In this document: in pieces, positions 1 to 7,201 of the stretch | How the letters are laid out: every line of letters starts with the position of its first letter | How positions within the stretch are numbered: the first letter of the stretch is position 1 | Source of the DNA: G021776435 sp046756245 | GTDB taxonomy: Bacteria; Pseudomonadota; Alphaproteobacteria; Caulobacterales; Parvularculaceae | DNA length: 16,870 nucleotides | Direction: 5' to 3' | Assembly (NCBI GenBank): GCA_046756245.1 | Contig: JBHHVZ010000061.1 | Span: forward strand, 1 to 16,870 | Made by a program: the position numbers and the translations under genes | The notes under the pieces: generated by a model | The model's database searches: none | What the model was told of the DNA's origin: nothing | Seen by the model: the letters and a program-made list of their open reading frames with translations, nothing else

Positions 1-60
1 GTTCGCCCCTCATCGGAATCCCTTTCCGACTCGGATTATCGAGAACTCGCTCTAGAGCGC

Positions 61-110
61 ATTTGACATTTGATCCCCGTTTGCAGCCTGCGATTTATCA
101 AATGTCAAAT
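61..110. repeat. Hairpin, 14-bp arms
   Basis: ATTTGACATTTGAT at 61-74 is perfectly complementary to 97-110, with a 22-nt loop. It forms the left module of the composite repeat and has no T-run typical of a terminator on the plus strand. Confidence 0.75.
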
Positions 111-212
111 TCAAAAGCTCCACTGGAATCAATTCATTGCTAGTGGACCTGTTGATTCCGACATTTGCTCTCGGGCGCGCCGCAGCGGCAAGCGAACGCC
201 GGAATCGGCCCA

Positions 213-256
213 CTAGAGCATGTTCTCCGAAATGCGAGTCGGAGAACATGCTCTAG
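213..256. repeat. Perfect 18-bp palindrome, CTAGAGCATG type
   Basis: CTAGAGCATGTTCTCCGA at 213-230 and its exact reverse complement at 239-256 flank an 8-nt loop. On the plus strand the right arm is followed by a T-rich stretch (257-269), so the RNA could act as a terminator-like hairpin. The perfect arms suggest a recent or structurally maintained repeat. Confidence 0.85.
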
Positions 257-270
257 GTTTTTGTTTTGTC

Positions 271-313
271 GCGCATTTTATCCGAAACCCGGTTCCCACT
301 TTTCGGAATGCGC
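271..313. repeat. Bulged hairpin downstream of ubiA
   Basis: GCGCATT (271-277) plus TCCGAAA (281-287) pair with TTTCGGAATGCGC (301-313), leaving a three-base TTA bulge. The unit lies at the 3' side of ubiA (minus strand) and includes part of the sequence just beyond its stop codon. It may act as an mRNA 3'-end structure for ubiA, which is inference. Confidence 0.65.
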
Positions 314-314
314 T

Positions 315-1292
315 CTAGATCAACCGCGCCGCCGCTTCGACCAGCAGTGCGGCGGCGAGGAGAAGACCCGCGTCGCGGTTCGATTTGAAGAGCGCCAGGC
401 AGCGCGCGCCATTGTCGATATCGAGACGCGCAATCTGCCAGGCGAAATGCGCGGCGGCGGGAAGAAGCGCGGCGTAATAAAGCCGGCTCGCGCTCGCCGC
501 CCAGCCGGCCGCGGCGAACAGCGCGATCGTCCCGATGTAAAAGCCGGCGACCCAGATCCGGCTCTGCGCGCCGAGCTTTAAGGCCGTCGACTTCACGCCG
601 ATCAGGATGTCGTCTTCCTTGTCCTGATGGGCGTAGATGGTGTCGTAGCCGAGCGTCCAGAAAACGCCCGCGCCGTACAAAAGCGCCGCTGTCCATGACA
701 ATGCGCCGGTTGCGGCCGCGTATCCCATCGGCGCCCCCCAGTTGAAGGTCAGGCCCAGCCAGGCCTGCGGCCAATAGGTGACGCGCTTCATGAACGGGTA
801 GATCGCCACCAGCGCCAGCGATGCGATTCCAAGCCCGATCGTGAAGAGATTGAACTGCACCAGCACGGCGAGCGCCAGAAAACAAAGCCCGATAAGAAAC
901 GCCCAGGCCTCCGCAACGCTCACCTGTCCGGCCGGGATCGGGCGCTCAGCCGTGCGCGCCACGCTGGCGTCGAACTCTCTATCGGCGATGTCGTTATACG
1001 TGCAACCGGCCCCGCGCATCAGAACAGCGCCGAGCGCAAAGAGCGCTGCGTAATAAAGCGATGTCCAGCCGCCTTTTCCTTCGGCGGCTGCGAGCGCCAG
1101 CCCCCACAGGCAGGGCAGAAACAACAGCCACGCCCCGATCGGACGGTCGGCGCGCATCAGCCGAAGGTAGGGCTTCATCGCTTCGGGCGCGCGCGCATCG
1201 ACCCAATTGCCTGCGACCGCGTCGGCGGGCGCGGCAGTCGTTCCGGCGGCGGCGCCCGCATTCGCGTCGATCGCATCGTGAGCATCAGACAT
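315..1292 (-). CDS. ubiA: 4-hydroxybenzoate polyprenyltransferase (UbiA)
   Basis: Integral membrane prenyltransferase that attaches the polyprenyl tail to 4-hydroxybenzoate in ubiquinone synthesis. From the chosen ATG (1290-1292) the protein is 325 aa. The first Asp-rich motif NDIADREFD lies at 100-108 and the second, YDTIYAHQDKEDD, at 216-228; both bind the Mg-diphosphate substrate. Several hydrophobic helices span about 52-70, 80-96, 127-165, 201-215, 246-266 and 308-322. About 40 N-terminal residues rich in Ala and Asp precede the first conserved segment (RLMRADRPIGAW), a little longer than usual. The frame stays open far upstream, and an ATG at 1305-1307 is an alternative start. The TAG stop (315-317) lies inside the terminal inverted repeat of the neighbouring element. 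The gene is divergent from rsmE across about 160 bp. Confidence 0.95.
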   Translation of the reverse strand: MSDAHDAIDANAGAAAGTTAAPADAVAGNWVDARAPEAMKPYLRLMRADRPIGAWLLFLPCLWGLALAAAEGKGGWTSLYYAALFALGAVLMRGAGCTYNDIADREFDASVARTAERPIPAGQVSVAEAWAFLIGLCFLALAVLVQFNLFTIGLGIASLALVAIYPFMKRVTYWPQAWLGLTFNWGAPMGYAAATGALSWTAALLYGAGVFWTLGYDTIYAHQDKEDDILIGVKSTALKLGAQSRIWVAGFYIGTIALFAAAGWAASASRLYYAALLPAAAHFAWQIARLDIDNGARCLALFKSNRDAGLLLAAALLVEAAARLI

Positions 1293-1454
1293 CTCAGCTT
1301 GGTCCATTGACTGCGTTCTAAACAATATATCGATGTTATCGGCTTCTTTCACGAGTGCATGGACCATTTCAGCCAGCTCTGAGGCTCGCGCGCGCCGCCA
1401 TCCGCTTAAGGCGCCGGCTTGACCGGACCGGCGAAGGGGGTTCAATGCCGGCCC

Positions 1455-2249
1455 ATGGCGTCGAAGCCCGAAAAACTGTCCCTGATCCGGCTTTATGTCG
1501 ATGCGCCGCTCGCTGATGGCGCGCCGGCGCCGCTTGACGGCGGACAGACCCATTATTTGCGAACCGTGATGCGCCGGAAGGAGGGCGACGCGATCGCCTT
1601 GTTCAATGCGCGCGACGGCGAATTCGAAGCGACGATCGCCCGGCTCGGCAAAAAAGACGGCGCCGCGCAGGTGGTTCGGCGCCGGCGCGCGCCCGTGACC
1701 GATCCTGATCTGTGGCTTCTGTTCGCGCCGGTCAAACGCGCCGCCCTCGAGCATATCGTGCAGAAAGCGACCGAACTCGGCGTCTCAAGACTTGCGCCGG
1801 TGACAACCGAGCGCACGGTCGTCTCCCGCGTCAAAGAAGACCGTCTCACCGCGATTGCGACCGAGGCCGCCGAGCAATGCGGCAGGTTGTCGGCGCCCGA
1901 GGTCGCGCCGCTTGAAAAGCTTAAAACTGCGCTCGACGCCTGGCCGGCGGGGAGGCGGCTCGTGTTTTGCGATGAGGCCGGCGACGACCCGGCAGCCGAA
2001 TGGGGCGGGCGTGGAGGCCGCGCCGCCCCGGCGTTCGAAGCCTTGCAGCCTTACTCGGGCGCCGGCGCTTCATGGGCGGTGCTGATCGGACCTGAGGGCG
2101 GGTTTTCACCCCGTGAACGCGCGCGCCTGCGCGGGCTCGAATTCGTCGTCCCTGTAACCCTTGGTTCGCGAATCCTGCGCGCCGACACCGCCGCCGTCGC
2201 GGCGCTGACGCTTTGGCAGGCGGCGCTCGGCGACTGGCGGAGCGGCTAA
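1455..2249 (+). CDS. rsmE: 16S rRNA (uracil1498-N3)-methyltransferase (RsmE)
   Basis: SPOUT-class methyltransferase that makes m3U1498 in 16S rRNA using S-adenosylmethionine. The 264-aa product has an N-terminal RNA-binding part (about 8-80) and a C-terminal knotted domain. Family motifs are EAAEQCGRLSAPE at about 137-149, LIGPEGGFS at 210-218 (SAM-binding knot) and LGSRILRADTA at 236-246. I chose the ATG at 1455 because the family starts close to the LIRLYV segment. A TTG at 1419 would add 12 residues, and the purine run GAAGGGGG (1433-1440) lies about 14 nt before 1455, so the start is not firm. A short Gly/Ala-rich insertion sits near residues 183-192. The gene heads a plus-strand run with gshA, which begins 96 nt after its stop. 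Confidence 0.95.
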   Translation: MASKPEKLSLIRLYVDAPLADGAPAPLDGGQTHYLRTVMRRKEGDAIALFNARDGEFEATIARLGKKDGAAQVVRRRRAPVTDPDLWLLFAPVKRAALEHIVQKATELGVSRLAPVTTERTVVSRVKEDRLTAIATEAAEQCGRLSAPEVAPLEKLKTALDAWPAGRRLVFCDEAGDDPAAEWGGRGGRAAPAFEALQPYSGAGASWAVLIGPEGGFSPRERARLRGLEFVVPVTLGSRILRADTAAVAALTLWQAALGDWRSG

Positions 2250-2334
2250 TCTGATGTCAAGCGCAGAGAAATTTACTTGGCGCGCGCCTCCGCCCCCGAT
2301 AAGGGATTTTCGTAACAAAGCCGCGCCGGCGTCT

Positions 2335-2338
2335 GGAG
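2335..2338 (+). promoter_or_regulatory. Ribosome binding site that selects the second ATG of gshA
   Basis: GGAG at 2335-2338 is 1 nt from the first ATG (2340) but 7 nt from the in-frame ATG at 2346, so 2346 is the better start. Confidence 0.6.
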
Positions 2339-2345
2339 AATGAGA

Positions 2346-3719
2346 ATGAGCACCGCAAAACCGCAAGACGCCGGCGCGCAGCCTGTTGAGAGCATTGATC
2401 AGCTTACGGCCTATCTCGCCTCCGGCTGCAAACCGAAAGACCAGTGGCGGATCGGCGCCGAGCACGAAAAATTCGTGTTCTGCCGCCGGACCTTAAAGCC
2501 CGCGCCGTATGAGGGCGAGACCGGCATCCGCGCGATTCTGGAAGCGATGAGCGAAACGACCGGCTGGGGGCTTGTGATGGAAGGCGGTCATCCGATCGGC
2601 CTCAAATGCCGCGAAGCCTCGGTTTCGCTGGAGCCAGGCGGGCAGTTCGAGCTTTCCGGCGCGCCGCTCGAAACGGTTCACGAAACCTGCGACGAGGTGC
2701 ACACGCATCTCGCCGCCGTCAAAAAAGTCGCCGACCCGATGAACGTCGCCTTTCTCGGCATGGGGCACGCGCCGACCTGGACGCGCGAGGAAATGCCGCT
2801 GATGCCGAAGGCGCGCTACGACATCATGCGCCGCTACATGCCGACGCGCGGCGAGCTAGGTCTCGACATGATGCACCGGACCTGCACCATTCAGGTCAAT
2901 CTCGATTTCGCCTCCGAAGCCGACATGGCCGAGAAGTTCAGGACTTCGCTGGCTTTGCAGCCGATCGCGACGGCGCTCTTCGCCAATTCCGGTTTGGTCG
3001 AGGGCAAGGACAGCGGCTGGGCGTCGTGGCGGGCGCATATCTGGACCGACACCGATCCCGACCGCACTGGGCTTCTCGATTTCGTTTTCGAGGACGGTTT
3101 TGGATTCGAGCGTTATACGGACTATATGCTCGACATGCCGATGTATTTCGTACGCCGCGGCGACCATTACATCGATGCAGCAGGACAATCGTTCCGCGAT
3201 TTTCTGAAGGGCGAATTGCCGGCGCTGCCCGGCGCGCGTCCGATCCTGACCGATTGGGAGGACCATCTTTCCACGGCATTCCCGGAAGTGCGGATGAAGA
3301 CGTTTCTGGAAATGCGCGGCGCCGACGGCGGTCCCTGGGCGCGCATCTGCGCGTTGCCGGCGTTCTGGGTCGGGCTCCTTTATGACGACACGGCCCGCGC
3401 AGCCGCCTGGGACGTCGCCAAAGGTTGGACGCAGGAAATGCGCGAGGGGCTGCGCGTTGGCACGGCGAAGCTTGGCCTAAAAGCCAAAATCGACGGGCGC
3501 GGCGTGCAGGATGTTGCGCTTGAAGTTCTGGCGATTTCCCGCGAAGGGCTGAAACGCCGGGCCAAAGCCGGCAAACGCGACGCCGACGAGACGAGCTATC
3601 TCGACCCCTTGCAGGAAATCGCCGAAAGCGGCGTCACCATGGGCGAGCGCACGGCCGAACATTTTTTCAACGACCTCAACGGCGACACGCGAGCGCTGTT
3701 CGAAGAGTGCGTGTACTGA
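2346..3719 (+). CDS. gshA: Glutamate-cysteine ligase, plant/alphaproteobacterial type
   Basis: Catalyses the ATP-dependent ligation of glutamate and cysteine, the first and rate-limiting step of glutathione synthesis, in the cytoplasm. The 457-aa protein has the usual length of the plant-like class shared by Alphaproteobacteria, which is unrelated in overall sequence to the E. coli enzyme. Visible signatures are IGAEHEKF (37-44), SLEPGGQFELSG (94-105; substrate and metal-binding glutamates) and MHRTCTIQVNLDF (176-188). The start at 2346 is favoured by the GGAG at 2335-2338. The stop lies 3 nt before the next gene, so the ligase and the DNA glycosylase are probably co-transcribed and translationally coupled. 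Confidence 0.95.
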   Translation: MSTAKPQDAGAQPVESIDQLTAYLASGCKPKDQWRIGAEHEKFVFCRRTLKPAPYEGETGIRAILEAMSETTGWGLVMEGGHPIGLKCREASVSLEPGGQFELSGAPLETVHETCDEVHTHLAAVKKVADPMNVAFLGMGHAPTWTREEMPLMPKARYDIMRRYMPTRGELGLDMMHRTCTIQVNLDFASEADMAEKFRTSLALQPIATALFANSGLVEGKDSGWASWRAHIWTDTDPDRTGLLDFVFEDGFGFERYTDYMLDMPMYFVRRGDHYIDAAGQSFRDFLKGELPALPGARPILTDWEDHLSTAFPEVRMKTFLEMRGADGGPWARICALPAFWVGLLYDDTARAAAWDVAKGWTQEMREGLRVGTAKLGLKAKIDGRGVQDVALEVLAISREGLKRRAKAGKRDADETSYLDPLQEIAESGVTMGERTAEHFFNDLNGDTRALFEECVY

Positions 3720-3722
3720 CGA

Positions 3723-4358
3723 ATGGCTGACGGGCTCAACGTTTTCGCCGACACATCGCGCGAATGCGCCGACTTGGCCGCGCGCGACAAGGCGCTTGCG
3801 CGCGCCGTCGCGGCGATCGGGCGCCCGCATATCCGCCGGCGGGAAGGCGGGTTCGAGGGGCTCTTCCGCATTATCGTCGAGCAACAAGTCTCAGTTCCGA
3901 GCGCGCAGGCGATCTGGGCGCGCTGCCGCGGCGGGATGGATGTCGCCAGTCCGGCCGCCGCGCTTCGCTGCGGCGAAGTCGGGCTCAAGCGCTTCGGTCT
4001 GTCCGGGCCGAAGGCGCGCTATGTGGTTCATCTGGCTGACGCGATCGAGACCGGCGCGCTCGACCTCGCCGCGCTCTCACATAACGACGCGGACGCATCG
4101 CAGGCATTGCAATCAGTCAAGGGCGTCGGCCCGTGGACGGCGGCGATCTATCTTCTCTTTTGTGAAGGAAGGGTGGACATCTGGCCGCCCAATGACGTCG
4201 CTTTGCTCGGCGCGTATTCGGAGGCGCGCCGCTTCGGGCCGAAGCCGGCGATGAAAGACCTCGATCGCCGGGCGCAAAAATGGGCGCCGTTTCGCGGTCT
4301 CGCCGCCCATATTCTCTGGACCTATTACGCATACTTGCGCGGCCGCGAGCCGATTTAA
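3723..4358 (+). CDS. AlkA-type DNA-3-methyladenine glycosylase (HhH-GPD)
   Basis: Base-excision repair enzyme that removes alkylated purines from DNA. The 211-aa protein carries the helix-hairpin-helix motif SVKGVGPWTAAI (131-142) and the catalytic loop DIWPPNDVAL, in which Asp158 matches the catalytic aspartate of AlkA (Asp238). The conserved VEQQVS segment lies at 52-57. It is shorter than E. coli AlkA (about 280 aa) because it lacks the N-terminal TBP-like domain, as is common in this subfamily. Only 3 nt separate it from gshA. It has no strong ribosome binding site of its own (GAAGAG at 3704-3709 is remote), which points to coupled translation. Exact base preference cannot be told from sequence. 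Confidence 0.9.
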   Translation: MADGLNVFADTSRECADLAARDKALARAVAAIGRPHIRRREGGFEGLFRIIVEQQVSVPSAQAIWARCRGGMDVASPAAALRCGEVGLKRFGLSGPKARYVVHLADAIETGALDLAALSHNDADASQALQSVKGVGPWTAAIYLLFCEGRVDIWPPNDVALLGAYSEARRFGPKPAMKDLDRRAQKWAPFRGLAAHILWTYYAYLRGREPI

Positions 4359-4580
4359 GCGCGTTTAGCGCGCCTCAATGCGACGAAAATCCCGCAATAA
4401 GGGCGATTTTTCGCGAAATCGCGTCATATGCGTCAACGAACCGTCATGAGGAATCGGCTAGGATTCTTCCTGCAAGCTGCGTTAAACTTGTCAGATCAAA
4501 AGGAGACGTCGTTTTCAGGAATTCTGTCGGGAGTTTGATCAAGAGCCTTTCTAAAGTGGCCGCCGCGGGCGGGGGCGCAG
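4359..4580 (+). other. 222-nt spacer with two small hairpins
   Basis: GCGATTT (4403-4409) pairs with 4416-4422. GAGGAATC (4448-4455) pairs with 4462-4469, with one G-U pair and a 6-nt loop. A strong ribosome-binding-like AAAAGGAG at 4497-4504 has no start codon at a useful distance. The spacer separates the glycosylase from the HNH gene and could hold a promoter or leader for the latter; I see no clear -35/-10 pair. Confidence 0.4.
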
Positions 4581-5156
4581 ATGCAGATGATGCAGACCGC
4601 CGCGCGCGCGCCTGACGCTTGTCCGGCTCTGGTGCTCAATGCGGACTTTCGTCCGCTGAGTTATTTTCCCCTGTCGCTCTGGTCGTGGCAGGACGCGCTG
4701 AAGGCCGTCTTTCTGGATCGCGTCGACGTCGTCGCCGAATACGAAAGAACCGTCAGAAGTCCGAGCTTCGAAATGCGCCTGCCGTCGGTGGTGTCGCTGA
4801 GGAATTACGTCAATCATGCGCGGGCGCCGGCGTTCACGCGATTCAACGTTTTTCTGCGCGACCGTTTCACCTGCCAGTATTGCGGCGCCAGCGCCCGCGA
4901 CATCCTCACCTTCGACCATGTAGTCCCGCGTTCGCGCGGCGGGCGCACCACCTGGGAGAACATCGTCGCCGCCTGCAGTCCGTGCAACATCAAGAAAGGC
5001 GGGCGGCTGCCGCGGGAGGCGAAGATGTATCCGGCGCGCAAACCGACGCGGCCGAGCATGTATGAATTGAACGACCGCGGCCGCGCCTTTCCGCCCCATT
5101 ACCTGCATGAAAGCTGGCAGGACTTCCTCTACTGGGACAGCGAACTCGAACCCTAA
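4581..5156 (+). CDS. HNH endonuclease-family protein
   Basis: A 191-aa protein with a well-formed HNH fold. The zinc-binding pairs are C98-x2-C101 and C132-x2-C135, the catalytic region FDHVVPRSRGG is at 111-121 (His113), Asn127 lies in TTWENIV, and Asn136 follows the second cysteine pair. The N-terminal ~90 residues (ALVLNADFRPLSYFPLSLW and onward) are typical of a stand-alone HNH family that is widespread in Alphaproteobacteria and whose physiological role is, to my knowledge, not established. The frame has an in-frame stop at 4536-4538 and the first start codons after it are ATG at 4581, 4587 and 4590, so the start is tightly bounded. The ribosome binding site is poor (a G-rich run at 4571-4575). 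No methyltransferase or phage gene is adjacent, so a restriction role is not supported here. Confidence 0.85.
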   Translation: MQMMQTAARAPDACPALVLNADFRPLSYFPLSLWSWQDALKAVFLDRVDVVAEYERTVRSPSFEMRLPSVVSLRNYVNHARAPAFTRFNVFLRDRFTCQYCGASARDILTFDHVVPRSRGGRTTWENIVAACSPCNIKKGGRLPREAKMYPARKPTRPSMYELNDRGRAFPPHYLHESWQDFLYWDSELEP

Positions 5157-5243
5157 GGATCGTGCTTCCTCACGGCGGGGCCGCGCGGCCGTTGTCGGCT
5201 GCGGTCCTATCGCCTATTGTTTTCGGCGGTGGAGGAAGACTTT

Positions 5244-5250
5244 GGAGGAG
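5244..5250 (+). promoter_or_regulatory. Strong ribosome binding site of the M48 peptidase gene
   Basis: GGAGGAG at 5244-5250 lies 6 nt before ATG 5257. It fixes the start well inside a longer open frame that begins at 5107. Confidence 0.8.
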
Positions 5251-5256
5251 CGAACA

Positions 5257-6033
5257 ATGCACACCGTCACCATGTCGCGGCGCGAGATCATTCGCGGGCT
5301 CGCCGCCGGCAGCGTCGTCGTCCTGGCGCCGGGCTGCGCCTATAACGAGACGCTCGGGCGCAGCCAGCTTCTCTTCGTTTCCTCCGACCAGATGGCGCAG
5401 CTCGCCTCTTCGGCGTGGGGGGATCTGAAGAAAAAGGAAAAGATCACCAACGATCCGAAATATACGAGCCGCATGATGCGCGTCGCGCCGCGCATCATTT
5501 CGGCGGCCGGCGGCGATCCGTCGAAATGGGAAATTCAGGTGTTCGATTCCGACCAGCTCAACGCCTTCGCGCTGCCGGGCGGCAAGATCGGCTTTTACAC
5601 CGGCATTCTCGATATCATGGAGAACGACGACCAGATCGCCGTGGTCATGGGCCATGAAGTCGCGCATGTGAACTTCAACCATTCCGGCGAGCGCTACAGC
5701 CAGTCCACGCTCGCCGCCGCCGGCCTCACGGTGACGCAGGTGGCGGTGTCGGGCAGCCAGTATTCGAACCAGATCATGGGCGTGCTCGGCGTCGGCGCGC
5801 AGCTTGGAGTCATTCTTCCCTATTCACGCCGGCACGAGCTTGAAGCCGACAAGTTCGGCCTGCGCTATATGCACCGGGCCGGTTACGACCCGCAGGAAGC
5901 GGTCCGGTTCTGGACCAAAATGTCGGCGGAGAAGAAGAACGGCGCGCCGCCGGAATTCCTCTCGACCCACCCGTCCGACGCTACAAGGATCGCGCAGCTC
6001 CAGCGCGAGATCGCGCTTCTGGGCCGGTCCTAG
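5257..6033 (+). CDS. M48-family zinc metallopeptidase, predicted lipoprotein
   Basis: A 258-aa periplasmic peptidase of the Ste24/BepA-like M48 family, probably involved in envelope protein quality control. The zinc site is HEVAH (133-137) with the third ligand in ELEAD (194-198), and the C-terminal STHPSDATRI segment (236-245) is typical. The N-terminus has a twin-arginine-like SRREII (7-12), a hydrophobic stretch and a cysteine at 27 after APG. This suggests Tat or Sec export and lipid attachment, but Pro at -2 makes the lipobox imperfect. There is no TPR domain, so it is a short M48 protein rather than full-length BepA. A GACCC/GGGTC stem follows the gene (6046-6061) without a T-run. Confidence 0.92.
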   Translation: MHTVTMSRREIIRGLAAGSVVVLAPGCAYNETLGRSQLLFVSSDQMAQLASSAWGDLKKKEKITNDPKYTSRMMRVAPRIISAAGGDPSKWEIQVFDSDQLNAFALPGGKIGFYTGILDIMENDDQIAVVMGHEVAHVNFNHSGERYSQSTLAAAGLTVTQVAVSGSQYSNQIMGVLGVGAQLGVILPYSRRHELEADKFGLRYMHRAGYDPQEAVRFWTKMSAEKKNGAPPEFLSTHPSDATRIAQLQREIALLGRS

Positions 6034-6145
6034 GCGGTTTGACGACGACCCCGCCGGGTCGCGCGCGGCCGCTTGCAAAGCGGGAGGCGCGGCGATAGGT
6101 TCCGCCCCGCTCGCTGGCGCGCGCCCGCGCGCGCAAAGGCCCCGC

Positions 6146-6222
6146 GCCGCCTTAGCTCAGTTGGTTAGAGCGCTTGATTGTGGATCAAGAGGTCGCTGGT
6201 TCGATTCCAGCAGGCGGTACCA
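6146..6222 (+). tRNA. tRNA-His (anticodon GTG)
   Basis: Full cloverleaf. The acceptor stem is 6146-6152 with 6212-6218 (first pair G-U), the D stem 6155-6158/6168-6171, and the anticodon stem 6173-6177/6185-6189. The loop TTGTGGA has anticodon GTG at 6180-6182. The T stem is 6195-6199/6207-6211 with loop TTCGATT. The discriminator is A (6219) and CCA is encoded at 6220-6222. The base before the acceptor stem is C, so no G-1 is encoded. A73 without G-1 is a known feature of many alphaproteobacterial tRNA-His molecules. Confidence 0.97.
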
Positions 6223-6261
6223 TTCTTCTCTAATCGAGCATGTTTTTCCAGAGTTCGCGCC

Positions 6262-7026
6262 TCACTCCGCCGCCGGCCGTTCGGCGCGCAGGGTTTGTTC
6301 AAAACCTTCCGCCAGCAGGGCGGTGTCCATGGCTGCAGTAACGAAGGTGAAGCCTTCTTCCAATCGGCGCGCGGCGAGGCCCGGTTCGGCCTGAACGCCG
6401 GCGGCGATTCCAGACTTCCGGCAGGTTTCGATGACCGATGAAAGCGCATCCTGAAAGCATGCATCCGGATGCTCACGCGCCGGCGCCAGCCCCATCGAAA
6501 GCGAAAGGTCCGCCGGCCCGACGAAGAGACCCGCGACGCCGGGAACGGCGGCGATGTCGGCGAGCTCGGCCAACGCGCCGGCGGTCTCGATCATCGGCAG
6601 GATGCAGGTTTCCTCCTCGATCGCCGCCATATAGGCGGGCCTGTCGCGGCCCTTCATGGCGCGCACGGGGCCGAAGCTGCGCATCCCTTTCGGCGGATAG
6701 AGGCAGGCGCGCATCGCGTCGGCGGCGTCGCGCGCGCTTTCGATCATTGGAACGATGATCCCGGCCGCGCCGAAATCGAGCAGCTTGCCAAGCCGCGCCG
6801 CATCTTTCCAGCCGGCCCGGGCGACGGCGGCCGCGCCTGTCGCCTCAACCGCGCGGAACATGTCGGCGGCCATGTCATCGCCGATGAGTCCGTGCTGGAA
6901 ATCGAGCACCACGAAATCGAAGCCGCTCGACCCGGCAATTTCAGCAACCGCCGGCGCGGGCAGAGCGCACCACGCCCCGATCAGTTTTTCTCCCCGGCGC
7001 AGGCGGGTCTTGAGCAGAGTCGCCAT
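6262..7026 (-). CDS. HpcH/HpaI-family class II aldolase
   Basis: A 254-aa TIM-barrel enzyme of the group that cleaves or forms 2-keto-3-deoxy acids (for example 2-dehydro-3-deoxyglucarate or 4-hydroxy-2-oxoheptanedioate) with a divalent metal. Key residues stand almost exactly where HpaI has them: His45 in LDFQHGL (catalytic base), Arg70 in AVARAGW (pyruvyl carboxylate), Glu147 in PMIETA and Asp173 in GPADLS (metal ligands). I chose the ATG at 7024-7026; a TTG at 7044 would add six residues. The physiological substrate cannot be told. The gene is convergent with tRNA-His and divergent from the polysaccharide locus, so it may or may not supply a sugar acid for it. Confidence 0.92.
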   Translation of the reverse strand: MATLLKTRLRRGEKLIGAWCALPAPAVAEIAGSSGFDFVVLDFQHGLIGDDMAADMFRAVEATGAAAVARAGWKDAARLGKLLDFGAAGIIVPMIESARDAADAMRACLYPPKGMRSFGPVRAMKGRDRPAYMAAIEEETCILPMIETAGALAELADIAAVPGVAGLFVGPADLSLSMGLAPAREHPDACFQDALSSVIETCRKSGIAAGVQAEPGLAARRLEEGFTFVTAAMDTALLAEGFEQTLRAERPAAE

Positions 7027-7201
7027 AAGGCTCGATATACACAACTTTCGCGAGAAGTCACGGGAAAGAGCGGCTGTCTCCCAACGTCATAAAATATAAA
7101 GAAATATGGTCATTTTATCGGATTGAAAATTGAGGGTTTTGCACGGGGGCGGTCCCTGATAATAAACCATAAGTTGAAAATCGATTCGTCGAGGAGAATC
7201 C
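7027..7201. promoter_or_regulatory. AT-rich divergent promoter region before the polysaccharide locus
   Basis: This AT-rich spacer in a GC-rich window separates the aldolase and methyltransferase starts. ATAAAAT (7089-7095) and ATTTTAT (7112-7118) form an inverted repeat with a 16-nt loop. A candidate -10 element TGATAAT lies at 7157-7163 without a convincing -35. AACCATAAGTTG at 7165-7176 shares both halves with a motif upstream of the sugar O-methyltransferase (10297-10316). GAGGAG at 7191-7196 is the ribosome binding site for ATG 7202. Confidence 0.45.

Larger units (their letters stand above)
1..314. other. Stretch without a convincing gene
   Basis: Apart from the repeat element starting at 51, nothing here is clearly coding. 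Plus-strand frame 1 is open from base 1 to a TGA at 64-66 and could be the last 21 codons of a gene that begins before the window. That is too short to identify, and its last codons would lie in the repeat. Confidence 0.5.
51..319. repeat. Composite intergenic inverted-repeat element
   Basis: The outer ends are a perfect 13-bp inverted repeat: TCTAGAGCGCATT at 51-63 and its reverse complement at 307-319. Three further hairpins lie inside or at the ends: 61-110, 213-256 and 271-313. The layout resembles palindromic intergenic repeats that are abundant in Rhizobiales genomes (family resemblance from memory, not searched). No reading frame inside looks like a real protein and I see no clear target-site duplication. 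The right end overlaps the last codon and stop codon of ubiA. It could be one MITE-like unit or several repeat modules that landed side by side. Confidence 0.7.

Noticed and set aside
1..66. Possible 3' end of an upstream plus-strand gene (frame 1 open to TGA at 64-66)
   Set aside because: Only 21 codons, no recognisable motif, and another plus-strand frame is open even longer; it cannot be called coding.
5107..5256. N-terminal extension of the M48 peptidase frame
   Set aside because: It overlaps the end of the HNH gene, and the strong GGAGGAG plus signal peptide place the start at 5257.
6046..6061. CGACCC/GGGTCG stem after the M48 gene as a terminator
   Set aside because: A short stem with no T-run in a region full of GC self-complementarity; not distinguishable from chance.
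5804..6394. Long plus-strand frame across the M48 3' end and the tRNA
   Set aside because: It is out of frame with the peptidase, runs through tRNA-His and is Arg/Ser-rich, as GC-rich shadow frames are.
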